From Eggerthella sinensis (GTDB taxonomy: Bacteria > Actinomycetota > Coriobacteriia > Coriobacteriales > Eggerthellaceae), in contig NZ_PPTT01000013.1 of assembly GCF_003339815.1 (NCBI RefSeq), forward strand, positions 42,626 through 106,625: DNA of 64,000 bases. Direction: 5' to 3'. Shown piece by piece: positions 33,639-42,513 of the stretch. The translations under genes and the position numbers were made by a program. The first letter of the stretch is position 1; each line of letters opens with the position of its first letter. The notes under the pieces were generated by a model. It saw only the letters and a program-made list of their open reading frames with translations. It was not told where the DNA came from and did not search any database.

Positions 33639-34307
33639 ATGGAGCAGCATGAGCGCGAAGAGGTGACTGCGGTGAACGCGGCGCGCAAGGGTTTCTACGA
33701 ATTCCTCGCGAGCGTCTATAAGTTGGAACTGACCGACGAGCAGATAGCAACGGTGGCAACGCAGGCGTTGCCGCTTGACGACGAGTACGTGGGCGGCGGA
33801 TACGCCCAGGTGAAGGAGTACCTGCGGCATCGTGATTCCGGCACGCGCCAAGAGCTGGCCGTCGATTACGCGCGCGTGTTCTTGTGCGCGGGCATGTACG
33901 AGCAGATGACGGCGCCGCCGTACGAATCGGTGTACACGAGTGAAGAGCACCTGCTCATGCAGGATGCGCGCGACGCCGTGCTCGCCTTCTACCGCGGCGA
34001 GGAGCTCGATCTGCCGGCGGACAACACCACGCCCGAAGATCACCTGTCGTTTGAATTCCAGTTCATGGCCAAGCTCGTGGAACGGGCGCAGGCGGCGCTC
34101 GAAGCGGGCGACGAGACGCGCTACGAAGAGCTGTGCGCGAAGCAGCGCGCCTTCTACGACGAGCACCTCGCGCCGTGGGTACCGCATCTGTGCGCCGACG
34201 TGCGCGCGTATGCACGCACGGGCTTCTACCGGGGCATCGCCGACGTGACCGAGGGTTTCCTCAAGCTGGAAGGCGAGATCCTCGCGCTGTGCGCGCGGGC
34301 GGCCTAA
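33639..34307 (+). CDS. TorD/DmsD-family molybdoenzyme maturation chaperone
   Basis: 222 residues, all-helical and cytoplasmic. The pattern FYEFLASVYKLELTDEQI, LAVDYARVFLC, YESVYTSEEHLLMQ and PDNTTPEDHLSFEFQFMA-like text is typical of TorD proteins, which bind the Tat signal and apo-enzyme until cofactor loading. It should serve the catalytic subunit at 29491 and could also help the other molybdoenzymes in the window, which lack a dedicated chaperone. The ATG at 33639 was chosen over GTG 33636, both after AAGGGGG. Confidence 0.86.
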   Translation: MEQHEREEVTAVNAARKGFYEFLASVYKLELTDEQIATVATQALPLDDEYVGGGYAQVKEYLRHRDSGTRQELAVDYARVFLCAGMYEQMTAPPYESVYTSEEHLLMQDARDAVLAFYRGEELDLPADNTTPEDHLSFEFQFMAKLVERAQAALEAGDETRYEELCAKQRAFYDEHLAPWVPHLCADVRAYARTGFYRGIADVTEGFLKLEGEILALCARAA

Positions 34308-34327
34308 GAGAGCGGGGCGCAACGACC

Positions 34328-34966
34328 ATGAGCGAGTATTCGCGTCGCGCATTCGTGGGGTTCTGCGGATCGGCGGCGGCGTTCGCGACGTTCGGCGGCA
34401 CGGTGCGTGCCCTCGACGGCGCGGCCGAAACCGATCTCCTGCGCCCGCCGGGAGCGCAGGACGAGCTGCGCCTGCAGGCGACGTGTCTGAAGTGCGACCG
34501 CTGCCGGAGCGTCTGTCATACCGACGTCATCGGGATTGCCGACGTGGCCGACGGGTTCCTGCAAGCGCGCACGCCCGTGCTGAACTTCCATCGCGGTAGC
34601 TGCGACTTCTGCGGAGACTGCGCCCGTGTATGCCCGACGGGCGCCATCGGCCCCTTCGATCCCGAGACGGACAAGGTGGGCGTGGCGGTGGTGCAGAAGG
34701 ATCGCTGCGTGGCGTACTTTCAAGGATGCGTCGAGTGCCAAAAAGCCTGCCCGTTCGAGGCGATCACGCTCGACGCGAGCAGCCATCCCGTGGTGGACGC
34801 GGGCCGGTGCAACGGCTGCGGCGTGTGCGAGGACGTGTGTCCGGCGCTCGTGTACCGCAGCTTCTCCGGCGGCACGCGCCGTGGCATCGTGGTGGTCAGC
34901 CCGAGCCGCTACGCGGTGATGGGCACGACGGTCGTCGAGGATGAGAGCGAGATGAGCGCACGATGA
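34328..34966 (+). CDS. NapG-like Tat-type ferredoxin
   Basis: 212 residues. A short Tat-like N-terminus (YSRRAFVGFCG, 4-14) precedes four [4Fe-4S] groups: CLKCDRCRSVC, CDFCGDCARVCP, a CVAYFQGCVECQKACP region and CNGCGVCEDVCP. NapG-type proteins relay electrons outside the membrane together with NapH. No NapA, B or C gene is present, so this pair works with the molybdoenzyme of the operon. The gene ends in ATGA overlap with the next. An unclear point is whether electrons enter by this route or through the DmsC-like anchor. Confidence 0.82.
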   Translation: MSEYSRRAFVGFCGSAAAFATFGGTVRALDGAAETDLLRPPGAQDELRLQATCLKCDRCRSVCHTDVIGIADVADGFLQARTPVLNFHRGSCDFCGDCARVCPTGAIGPFDPETDKVGVAVVQKDRCVAYFQGCVECQKACPFEAITLDASSHPVVDAGRCNGCGVCEDVCPALVYRSFSGGTRRGIVVVSPSRYAVMGTTVVEDESEMSAR

Positions 34967-35844
34967 AACGCAACGCGAAGCTGCTGCGCACGCTGTCCGC
35001 CGTGGCGGTGATCGGGCTCGTGTGCCTGGGTCTGGCCCTCCATACCGGCACGGGCACGCCTTCGGCCTGGGGTATCTACGATATTGCGGCGCTGTGCCCG
35101 CTCGGCGCGGTGGAGGCGGCCCTTGCAGGCAAAACCGTGGTGCCGCCGATGCTCATCGCGCTCGTGGTGAGCGTGGTGCTGGTCATCGTGTTCGGCCGCG
35201 CGTTCTGCGCGTGGGGGTGCCCGGTGCCGCTGCTGCGGCGTCTGTTCGGACTCAAGTCGCCGGAGGAGAAGCGGGCGAAGCGCGAAGGCGGGGTGCTCGA
35301 CATTCCCGATAGCGAGCGCGGCGGCGTGGCCGATTCGCGCAACTGGATTCTGGGCGGCACCGTGCTTTCGGCCGCCGTCTTCGGCTTCCCGGTGTTCTGC
35401 CTCATCTGCCCGGTGGGGCTCACGTTCGCCACCATCGTGGCGCTGTGGCGTCTATTCCAGTTCAACGAGGTGGCGCTGTCGCTGCTCGTGTTTCCCGCCA
35501 TGCTCGTGATTGAGGTGGTGGTGCTGCGGAAGTGGTGCAGCCGCTTTTGTCCGCTGGGGGCGCTGCTGTCGCTCGTGGCGCGGCTGAACAGGACGTTTCG
35601 ACCCAGGAGCGACGAGGAGGCGTGTCTGCGCTCCACGAAGGGCGAGCCGTGCCATCGCTGCGCCGACGCCTGTCCCGAGAGCATTGACCTGCATCATCCG
35701 GAAACGTCCGCGCCGCTCAACGAGTGCACGAAGTGCCGTGCCTGCGCCGACGCCTGCCCGATGCACGCCATCACGCTTCCGTTCCTTCCGAAAAGGGACG
35801 TCATCCCGGTTGAGGTGGTAGAGGACGAGCGGGCGAACCGTTAG
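34963..35844 (+). CDS. NapH-like membrane ferredoxin
   Basis: 293 residues. About four to five membrane helices, with cytoplasmic motifs FCAWGCPVPLLRR and CSRFCPLGAL of the NapH/NosR family. Two C-terminal [4Fe-4S] groups (CHRCADACPESI, CTKCRACADACPMHAITLP) follow. It is a quinol-oxidising partner for the NapG-like protein. It overlaps the napG-like gene by 4 bases. Such proteins are also used as redox relays in other reductase systems. Confidence 0.84.
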   Translation: MKRNAKLLRTLSAVAVIGLVCLGLALHTGTGTPSAWGIYDIAALCPLGAVEAALAGKTVVPPMLIALVVSVVLVIVFGRAFCAWGCPVPLLRRLFGLKSPEEKRAKREGGVLDIPDSERGGVADSRNWILGGTVLSAAVFGFPVFCLICPVGLTFATIVALWRLFQFNEVALSLLVFPAMLVIEVVVLRKWCSRFCPLGALLSLVARLNRTFRPRSDEEACLRSTKGEPCHRCADACPESIDLHHPETSAPLNECTKCRACADACPMHAITLPFLPKRDVIPVEVVEDERANR

Positions 35845-35907
35845 AATGAGGTCTTGATCGCAGGGGCGCAAGGGGAACCCGCCATGCGGGGGAGGAGACT
35901 GACGCAT

Positions 35908-37473
35908 ATGGGAAAGGTTGGCGCGAAGGGGGACGCGCGTGCCCGGCTCTCGTTCTCGCAGTTGCTGGACGATCTGGACAAGCAGTGGCCCAGCATGAAG
36001 TTCCTGGGGTTCGGCGCGTACTACGCGTGGATTTTCCTGTGCTACAACAGCGATGTGCTGTTCGATCGCGCAAACACCACCATGGGAAGCGATCCGCTGC
36101 TGGCCATGTACCTCGCTTCCACCACGGCGTTGGGCATCGTGCTCATCGTGGCGGGCGTGTTCCATCGGACGGCCGGGCGCATCGTGGAATCGCGCCTGCT
36201 CGTGGTTTCGATGGCGGGCGTCGCGACGCTTTCCACGCTGCTCGTTTCATGGTCGGTCCCGCTCGGCCCGCAGAGTCTTCCCTATATCGCGGGCTGCGCG
36301 CTCACCGGCGTGGGCACCGCGTTCGTGGCTTTGCGCCTGGGGTCGGTGTACCGCACGGTGGATGCGCGCCAGGCGTTCATGTACACGGCCGGGTCGTTCA
36401 TCTTCGCGGGCATGCTGTACTTCGTGTGTATCGGCATTCCACAGCCGGCAGGCCTGCTGCTCACGGCCAGCTTGCCGCTGGTCGCGGTGGCGTTCACCAT
36501 GGCGGCCGCGCGCGGGCACGCCGAGCCGGTGGAAGACGTGGTACCGATGAGCGAGCTGCCGCGCGGGTACTTCATGCGGCTCGTGGTGGCGGTGTCGGTG
36601 TTCTCGGTGATCGCGGGCGTGATCAAGGGGTTCATGGTGCTGCAACAGCCCCCGTCGGCGGTGGTGGAGCAGGGCGTGATCATCGTGTTCGCCACAGGAT
36701 GCGTCGCGGTGCTGTTGTTCGTGTTCGTGGGCCTGCTCGTGCGCGAGTTCGACATCAGCCAGCTGTACTATCCCATCATCATCCTCACCTGCCTGGGCAA
36801 CTTGGTGGTGCCGCTGTTCGGCGGCTTGGGGGTCATCCAGAACGAGCTGGTGAGCATCGCGTACAACCTGTTCATCCTCATGGTATGGTGCTTGTTGGCC
36901 AACGTGGCCAACCGCACCGATCTGTCGTACACGCGCGTGTTCGGATGGGGCCGCGGCGCGTCGGCCGCAGGCACCACCGTCGGGTGGTTCACGGGGTCGT
37001 CGCTGGCGCCCATGCTGGCGGAGAACCCCAACAACATGGTGGCGCTGGCCATGGGCATGGTGTTCGTGCTGCTCATGGTGTCGATGGTGATTCTCAACGA
37101 GCGCACCATCGGCTCGGCGCTCAAGAAGACGCGCAACGCGCGGACGAACCAGGCAACCGGCGATTTCTTCCCGAACGACATGACCCGGGACGGTGCGCCC
37201 GGTGGCGGGGACGCCCCCGGCAACGGCGCGCCGCGCGAGGGCACGTGGACGAAGAGCTGCAACGCGCTTGCCGAGCAGGCGGGGCTGTCGACGCGCGAGC
37301 GCGATGTGCTGTTCCTGCTGGGGAAGGGACGCACCATCGAGTTCATAGCCAATGATCTGGGCATTTCGTTCAACACGGCCAAGAGTCACATCCGCAACGT
37401 CTACACGAAGGTGGGCGTCCACTCCAAGCAGGAACTGCAAAGCCTGATCGACGAGCGCCGCGACGCGTCGTAG
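35908..37473 (+). CDS. Membrane-anchored LuxR-family regulator at the end of the molybdoenzyme operon
   Basis: About 521 residues: twelve or so hydrophobic helices, a glycine- and proline-rich linker (DGAPGGGDAPGNGAPREG near 430-447) and a LuxR-type tail (LSTRERDVLFLLGKGRTIEFIANDLG, then TAKSHIRNVYTKVGVHSKQELQSLI). Unlike the other four, it lies in the same direction as, and just downstream of, the genes it probably controls. The start is uncertain: ATG 35908 has GGAGGAG about 10 bases upstream, ATG 35884 has AAGGGG about 8 bases upstream. The sensing ligand is unknown. Confidence 0.82.
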   Translation: MGKVGAKGDARARLSFSQLLDDLDKQWPSMKFLGFGAYYAWIFLCYNSDVLFDRANTTMGSDPLLAMYLASTTALGIVLIVAGVFHRTAGRIVESRLLVVSMAGVATLSTLLVSWSVPLGPQSLPYIAGCALTGVGTAFVALRLGSVYRTVDARQAFMYTAGSFIFAGMLYFVCIGIPQPAGLLLTASLPLVAVAFTMAAARGHAEPVEDVVPMSELPRGYFMRLVVAVSVFSVIAGVIKGFMVLQQPPSAVVEQGVIIVFATGCVAVLLFVFVGLLVREFDISQLYYPIIILTCLGNLVVPLFGGLGVIQNELVSIAYNLFILMVWCLLANVANRTDLSYTRVFGWGRGASAAGTTVGWFTGSSLAPMLAENPNNMVALAMGMVFVLLMVSMVILNERTIGSALKKTRNARTNQATGDFFPNDMTRDGAPGGGDAPGNGAPREGTWTKSCNALAEQAGLSTRERDVLFLLGKGRTIEFIANDLGISFNTAKSHIRNVYTKVGVHSKQELQSLIDERRDAS

Positions 37474-37549
37474 GGCGCGTCCCCGCCGCTTCTGCGGTCA
37501 ATCTGCGAAGATGGGGAAGTTGCCCCTGTGCGCGCGGGTCACCTGCGGA

Positions 37550-37555
37550 TACAAT
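37550..37555 (+). promoter_or_regulatory. -10 element upstream of prs
   Basis: TACAAT, about 70 bases before the prs start. No clear -35 hexamer. Confidence 0.35.
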
Positions 37556-37625
37556 AGATCGCATGAGACAGGGGGCGACGGCTGCGCGGTGCGGCGGCCC
37601 CAGGGTGAAGCGAAGGAGCGCGCAC

Positions 37626-38591
37626 ATGACGGAAGTGCAGAAGAGTATGGCCTTGTTCTCGGGGTCGGTCAACCCCGAGCTTGCCGACGAGATTGCGAAG
37701 GATCTGAACGTCTCGCTGGGCAACGTCAAGCTTGAGAAGTTTGCGAACGGCGAGATTTACGCGCGCTACCAGGAGAGCGTGCGCGGCGCGGACGTGTTCC
37801 TCATCCAGTCGGTGTGCGGGTCTGCCGAGTACGACGTGAACGACGCGCTCATGGAGCTGCTCATCATGGTGGACGCCGCGAAGCGCGCGTCGGCCCGCTC
37901 CGTGTCGGCGGTTGTGGCCCACTACGGCTACGCGCGCCAGGACCGCAAGGCGGCTCCGCGCGAGCCCATCACCGCGCGCCTCGTGGCCGACTTGCTGGCC
38001 GCCGCGGGCGTGGACAACGTCATCACCATCGACCTGCATCAGGACGCCATCCAGGGCTTCTTCGACCTGCCGGTGAACCACATGACGGCCATGCCCATCT
38101 TCGTCGACTACTTCTCCAGCATGGGCCTGGACAAGGAGAAGCTGTGCGTCGTGTCGCCCGACGTGGGCCGTGCGAAGGCCGCCAAGAAGTTCTCCACCAT
38201 GATGGACTGCGACATCGCCATCATGCACAAGGATCGTCCGAAGCACAACCAGGCCGAGATCACCGCGCTGATCGGCGACGTGCAGGGCAAGGTGTGCATC
38301 CTCAACGACGACATGATTGACACCGCCGGCTCGCTGGTGGCCGCCGCCACCACGCTCAAGGCGAAGGGTGCCGAGAAGGTGTACGCATGTGCGACGCACG
38401 GCCTGTTCAGCGGCCCGGCGTACGACCGCATCGCGAACTCCATCATCGAGGAAGTGGTGGTGACGAACGCCGTGCCCGTGCCGCTCGAGCGCCAGACCGG
38501 CAAGGTGAAGGTGCTGTCCGTGGGCCCGCTGTTCGCCAAGACCATCAGCAACGTCTACAACAACGGCTCCGTCGCGTCCCTGTTCGAGTAG
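37626..38591 (+). CDS. prs: Ribose-phosphate pyrophosphokinase
   Basis: 321 residues, cytoplasmic; makes PRPP from ribose 5-phosphate and ATP for nucleotide and amino-acid synthesis. Signatures are YGYARQDRKAAPREPI near 102, DLHQDAIQGFFD near 135 and the PRPP-binding LNDDMIDTAGSL near 225. AAGGAG precedes the ATG at 37626; the upstream open frame is leader. It is followed after 13 bases by pth, a common arrangement. Confidence 0.94.
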   Translation: MTEVQKSMALFSGSVNPELADEIAKDLNVSLGNVKLEKFANGEIYARYQESVRGADVFLIQSVCGSAEYDVNDALMELLIMVDAAKRASARSVSAVVAHYGYARQDRKAAPREPITARLVADLLAAAGVDNVITIDLHQDAIQGFFDLPVNHMTAMPIFVDYFSSMGLDKEKLCVVSPDVGRAKAAKKFSTMMDCDIAIMHKDRPKHNQAEITALIGDVQGKVCILNDDMIDTAGSLVAAATTLKAKGAEKVYACATHGLFSGPAYDRIANSIIEEVVVTNAVPVPLERQTGKVKVLSVGPLFAKTISNVYNNGSVASLFE

Positions 38592-38604
38592 GGGTTTCGC
38601 CGCG

Positions 38605-39162
38605 ATGTTTTTGATTGTTGGCCTGGGGAATCCGGGCGCGGAATACGAGCACACCCGACACAACGCCGGGTTCGACGCGGTGGACCTCATCGCCGACGAG
38701 GTGGGCGCGCGCTACTGGAAGACGGAGTGCGGGGCGCTCACGACGAAGGGCGCGTATCGCGACCACGACGTGGTGCTGGCCAAGCCGCAGAGCTTCATGA
38801 ACACGTCGGGCGGGCCGGTGAAGCAGCTGATGAACGCGTACGGCGTGGATGCCGAGCACCTTATCGTCATCCATGACGAGCTCGACATCGACCCCGGCAC
38901 CGTGCGCGCGAAGTTCGGCGGCGGGCATGCGGGCCACAACGGCCTGCGCTCCATCTGCGACAAGCTGGGCACGCGCGACTGGTACCGCATCCGCGTGGGC
39001 ATCGGCCGCCCGCCGGGACGCATGCCCGTGGTGGACTGGGTGCTGTCTCAGCCGAAAAAGGACGCGGCCGAGGATTTCGTCCAAGCCACCGACCGCGGCG
39101 CCCAAGCCGCGCTGTCCCTGGTCGTTTCGGGGTTGGAGAAGACCCAGCAGACGTTCAACTAG
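38605..39162 (+). CDS. pth: Peptidyl-tRNA hydrolase
   Basis: 185 residues; releases tRNA from stalled peptidyl-tRNA. Motifs GLGNPGAEYEHTRHNAGFD (catalytic His), KPQSFMNTSGGPV, HDELDIDPG and GGGHAGHNGLRS are all present. It is cotranscribed with prs and ends at an intrinsic terminator. The ribosome site is weak. Confidence 0.94.
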   Translation: MFLIVGLGNPGAEYEHTRHNAGFDAVDLIADEVGARYWKTECGALTTKGAYRDHDVVLAKPQSFMNTSGGPVKQLMNAYGVDAEHLIVIHDELDIDPGTVRAKFGGGHAGHNGLRSICDKLGTRDWYRIRVGIGRPPGRMPVVDWVLSQPKKDAAEDFVQATDRGAQAALSLVVSGLEKTQQTFN

Positions 39163-39195
39163 CAAAAACGCCCTCCTCGCGGGGGCGTTTTTTGC
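39162..39195. terminator. Intrinsic terminator after pth
   Basis: Stem GCAAAAACGCCC (39162-39173) with GGGCGTTTTTTGC (39183-39195); T-runs on both strands make it usable in both directions, one bulged base aside. Confidence 0.85.
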
Positions 39196-39200
39196 ATCCC

Positions 39201-39317
39201 TGCGCGCCCTCTCCCTGCGCGTCTTCTCCCCGTGCGCCCTCTTCCTGCGCGCCCTCTCCTTGCGCGGCGGATTACGTTTCGCCTGGTCGGAGATCTTACC
39301 GCCGCGCAAGGAGAGGG
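39201..39317. repeat. 15-bp tandem repeats joined to a 19-bp perfect inverted repeat
   Basis: Four copies of a 15-base unit near TGCGCGCCCTCTCCC run exactly head to tail at 39201, 39216, 39231 and 39246, with the start of a fifth at 39261. The last unit and the following bases (39252-39270) form a perfect 19-bp inverted repeat with 39299-39317, loop 28 bases. It fills the gap between the pth terminator and the convergent DUF1648 gene. No coding frame across it is credible. Confidence 0.75.
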
Positions 39318-39350
39318 GCCGCTTTACCGCAGCGGGCGTGCGCCCTCGAG

Positions 39351-39989
39351 CTACCAGAACAGTACGGCCCATTCGGCAAGCACGACGGCGGCGAGGAAGA
39401 GGAGGAGCGCTCCGATGGCGCGGGCTTGGCTCTTGGGGGCGCCGAGGCTGCGCTCGAGCTCGCTCGGTTTGGGCTGGAAGTTGACTCCGGCGAGCCCTTT
39501 GCCGGTGATGAGCATGTACAGGGCGCATCCCACCAGAGACGCAACGATCAATCCGAACAACCCGTTGAGAAGCAGCTCGAGCAGATCGACGGGAAGTTCG
39601 GGCGGCGAAGCCAACGCGAAGGCGCCTCCTATGTAGAGGCTTTGGCCGACGGTCATGAGGATGATGGTGACGACGCTCAGGGGGAACACGTTTTTCGGCG
39701 GACCTTCCAGAACGATCCAGTCCTCGCGGCCCGTTTGACGCTGGTGCTCGATCACGGCATAGAGGCCGGCGAAGAGGAGTCCGAATGCGGTCAGTATGCC
39801 CGCGGCCACGAACAGGCGGGCCTTCGACCCCCATTCGTCGGGGCCGCTCGATCCGTAATGGACGGGCACCGTATCGCCGAGAAACGGAAACGCAGCTGCG
39901 GTGAGCAGCACCGGCAGCGCGGCGAGCACGAGCAGCACGGCGATGCGGGCTCGCGGGATGGTGCAGGTTGGTGGCAGTTCGTTTTCCAT
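39351..39989 (-). CDS. DUF1648-domain membrane protein
   Basis: 212 residues with five or so hydrophobic helices. After the first helix comes GDTVPVHYGSSGPDEWGSKA (38-57), matching the LP-x-P-x-H-x(4)-G-x(2)-D-x(4)-K pattern of DUF1648, a domain shared with SdpI-type immunity proteins. The function of such stand-alone proteins is unknown; membrane stress or peptide immunity has been proposed for relatives. It is a single gene, convergent with pth and divergent from an MFS exporter. Two further DUF1648-like proteins are encoded at 50386 and 51240. Confidence 0.75.
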   Translation of the reverse strand: MENELPPTCTIPRARIAVLLVLAALPVLLTAAAFPFLGDTVPVHYGSSGPDEWGSKARLFVAAGILTAFGLLFAGLYAVIEHQRQTGREDWIVLEGPPKNVFPLSVVTIILMTVGQSLYIGGAFALASPPELPVDLLELLLNGLFGLIVASLVGCALYMLITGKGLAGVNFQPKPSELERSLGAPKSQARAIGALLLFLAAVVLAEWAVLFW

Positions 39990-40038
39990 GGGGGCTCCTA
40001 TCTGCCTTGGAGTGTAGCATGGTGGTGCATTCGAGGAT

Positions 40039-40044
40039 TATACT
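40039..40044 (+). promoter_or_regulatory. -10 element of the MFS exporter gene
   Basis: TATACT in the divergent gap, 31 bases before the ATG. No strong -35 seen. Confidence 0.35.
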
Positions 40045-40075
40045 GGTAGTGTACGGGACGGGAGGATGACGAGGG

Positions 40076-41482
40076 ATGGACGAATCGACGGCGCGCGAGC
40101 GCGGGGCGGGGTCGTTGAAGGATGGGCGGATGCGCGTGTATGCGCTGTTCGCTATCGTGGTGCTGGCGTCGGCGTCGGGCAACCTGTCGCAAACCGCGGT
40201 CAACGCCATGCTCAGCGACATCATGGCCCAGTTCAACCTTACGGTTGACCTGGGTCAATGGCTGACCACTATCTATATGTTGGTGCTGGGCGTCACCGTG
40301 CCGGTGGCAACGTTCCTCTCGCGGCGCTTCTCGGTGAAGCAGCACGTATTCATCGCGCTGGGATTCTTCCTCGTAGGCGCGGTGACCGACCTCGTGGCAC
40401 CGAACTTCGCCGTGCTGCTGCTGGGTCGCGTGTGCCAGGCTATTTCCACCGGCATGCTCATGCCGCTCATGCAGACCATCGCCATGACACGCTTCCCGCG
40501 CGGACGGCAGGCCACGGCCATGGGCATCGCGGGCATCGCCATGGGGTTCGCGCCGAACATCGGGCCCACCATTGGCGGCGCGATGAGTTTCGCGCTGGGA
40601 TGGCGCAGCTTCTTCATCCTGCTCGTAGCCATCATGGTGGTGCTGGGCGTGGCAGCGGCCTTCGCCATCAAATCGTCGGACGCTCCCGACAAGCATGCGC
40701 GGCTCGACGTGGTGTCGCTGCTGCAATCGACGCTGGGGTTCGGCGGCCTCTTGCTGGCGTTCTCGAATGCGAGCAGCTTCTCCATCGAGAGCCCCTTCAT
40801 CTGGGCGCCGCTTGCACTGGGGGCGTTGTTCCTCGTGCTGTTCGTGCGTCGGCAGAAGCGCGTGAACGACCCGCTCATCAGCATGGACATCTTCGCATCG
40901 CACCAGTACCGGGTGGGATTCATCGCGCAGAATCTGCTGAACGCCTCGTTCATGGGCGTGACGCTGATCGTGCCGCTGTACGTTGAGGGGCTGTGCGGCG
41001 GAACCGCGCTCGAGGCGGGCATGGTGCTGCTGCCCGGAACGGTGAGTGCGCTGTTCCTCAACCCGCTGGCGGGCGTGCTGACCGACAAGCTGGGCGTGCG
41101 TCCGGTCGCGCTGGTCGCAGGCGCGTTTCTGGCGGCCGGCGCCGTGCTCATGTCGTTTCTCAACGCGGACACGCCGCTGTACGTGGTCATGCTGTGCCAG
41201 GCGGTGCGCGCGGTGGGAGTGTCGGGTCTCGTGGGGCCGCTCACGTCGTGGAGCCTCGCGCAGCTGCCGCGACCCATCGTGGCGGACGGGTCATCGTTCT
41301 GCATTTCCGCACGTCAAGCGTGCGCGTCGCTGGGGACGTCGGTGATGGTGTTTCTCATCACCGTGGTGGGAGCGTCCTCGATGGGCCTCGCGAACCCGGC
41401 GCTGGCCTACCAGCTGGCGTTCGGCTTCTCCGGCCTCATGGCCGTAGCCACCCTCGGCTTCATCGTGGCAAAGGTGCGGTAG
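40076..41482 (+). CDS. MFS drug exporter, DHA2/EmrB-like
   Basis: 468 residues, about fourteen helices. The first helix pair with NLSQTAVNAMLSDIMAQFNL and WLTTIYMLVLGVTVPVATFLSRRF, then GRVCQAISTGMLMPLMQTIAMTRFP and MGFAPNIGPTIGGAMS, are characteristic of DHA2 proton-driven exporters of hydrophobic compounds. GGGAGGATGACGAGGG precedes the ATG. The substrate cannot be told. It is not linked to a regulator gene. Confidence 0.86.
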   Translation: MDESTARERGAGSLKDGRMRVYALFAIVVLASASGNLSQTAVNAMLSDIMAQFNLTVDLGQWLTTIYMLVLGVTVPVATFLSRRFSVKQHVFIALGFFLVGAVTDLVAPNFAVLLLGRVCQAISTGMLMPLMQTIAMTRFPRGRQATAMGIAGIAMGFAPNIGPTIGGAMSFALGWRSFFILLVAIMVVLGVAAAFAIKSSDAPDKHARLDVVSLLQSTLGFGGLLLAFSNASSFSIESPFIWAPLALGALFLVLFVRRQKRVNDPLISMDIFASHQYRVGFIAQNLLNASFMGVTLIVPLYVEGLCGGTALEAGMVLLPGTVSALFLNPLAGVLTDKLGVRPVALVAGAFLAAGAVLMSFLNADTPLYVVMLCQAVRAVGVSGLVGPLTSWSLAQLPRPIVADGSSFCISARQACASLGTSVMVFLITVVGASSMGLANPALAYQLAFGFSGLMAVATLGFIVAKVR

Positions 41483-41528
41483 GGGGCGCGGGGTTGCGCG
41501 CCGCGCCATGCCATGCGGTGCGCAACCC

Positions 41529-42245
41529 TCAGTAGTTGATGGGGTTGTCTTCGAGGCCGTATTGGGACAGGCGCTCGACGTCGAACACGCGGATGTGCGT
41601 GCGGGTGCGTTCGATGACCCCCTCGTTTTCCAACGCGGCGATGAGCTTTGTGCAGGTGGTGATGTGCACCGACAGTAGTTCGGACAGCTGCTGCAGCGTC
41701 AGCTTGCACTCGATGTCGTACACGCCGTGATCGTCGCATTCCTGCGTGGCGCACAGCTTCTGCAGCCACATGATCATGCGCTTGGTGGACGACTGATGCC
41801 CCGTGTTGCTGATTCGGTGTCCCATCTGGGCAAACGACATGTGACACACGTTGATGAACTCGTAGAACAGCTCGGGATCGTCCTGTGACAGCTCGTAGAG
41901 CTGGCGCTGCGTGAAGGCGAACAGCACGGTGTTCTGCGTGGCGATGAAGCGTGCCTTGTAGCGGCCGATGGACGCGTAGTCGTTGTACTCCGCGGAGAAG
42001 GCGTTGCCGGCGTTGCGCCAGTACAGCGGCGCGACCTCGCCCGATTCCTGCTCGAACGTGGCCACGATCTGCCCCTCGTCGATGTAGTAGTAATACAGGT
42101 CGTCGATAGTTTTGGCGCTCGTGCGGATGTACTCGCCCTTGAAAAGCTTTTTCTTCTTCCCCTGCGCAATGTAGTCGGCAATCTTCAGTCGGCGGAACGG
42201 TTGGTTCGGTATCAGGATGGATCGGTACTCCTGCTCGGTTGCCAT
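41529..42245 (-). CDS. Crp/Fnr-family transcription regulator
   Basis: 238 residues. An N-terminal cyclic-nucleotide-binding-like barrel (about 20-130, with lysine-rich KKKKLFKGEYIR and an FEQESGEVAPLYW stretch) is followed by the dimer helix and a Crp-type winged helix (LTLQQLSELLSVHITTCTKLIAALENEGVI). The N-terminus has no Fnr-type cysteine cluster, so oxygen sensing through [4Fe-4S] is unlikely; cyclic nucleotide, haem or another ligand is open. It is divergent from the FeS/molybdoenzyme/MFS cluster at 42514, its probable target. GGGAGAGGGG precedes the ATG. Confidence 0.85.
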   Translation of the reverse strand: MATEQEYRSILIPNQPFRRLKIADYIAQGKKKKLFKGEYIRTSAKTIDDLYYYYIDEGQIVATFEQESGEVAPLYWRNAGNAFSAEYNDYASIGRYKARFIATQNTVLFAFTQRQLYELSQDDPELFYEFINVCHMSFAQMGHRISNTGHQSSTKRMIMWLQKLCATQECDDHGVYDIECKLTLQQLSELLSVHITTCTKLIAALENEGVIERTRTHIRVFDVERLSQYGLEDNPINY

Positions 42246-42513
42246 GGTCCCCTCTCCCTGTGGCTCGGTTTCGCGCGCGTAGCGTGGAAAAACCCAGAAC
42301 AATACTAGCACTTGTCGCCCTACGCTGTCACGAACGCGGCACCTCGCGGTGCGAAACCTGGCCTGTGCCAGAAACGGCTGCCGCGTCTGCCAGCAACCCA
42401 GGGAAGCGAAATACGCGAACGGGTTGTTGCGGGCGCTTCTGGAAGGGGCACCCCGTCCTGAGTAGAGTGCGTGGTGTGGGAAAACGGGAGGAACAAGGAG
42501 AAAGGACGAGGGG

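Noticed and set aside
39192..40049. 285-codon frame beginning in the 15-bp repeats (Ser/Pro/Cys-rich repeat peptide)
   Set aside because: The repeat peptide comes from the 15-base period; the rest is antisense to the DUF1648 gene and no ribosome site is present.
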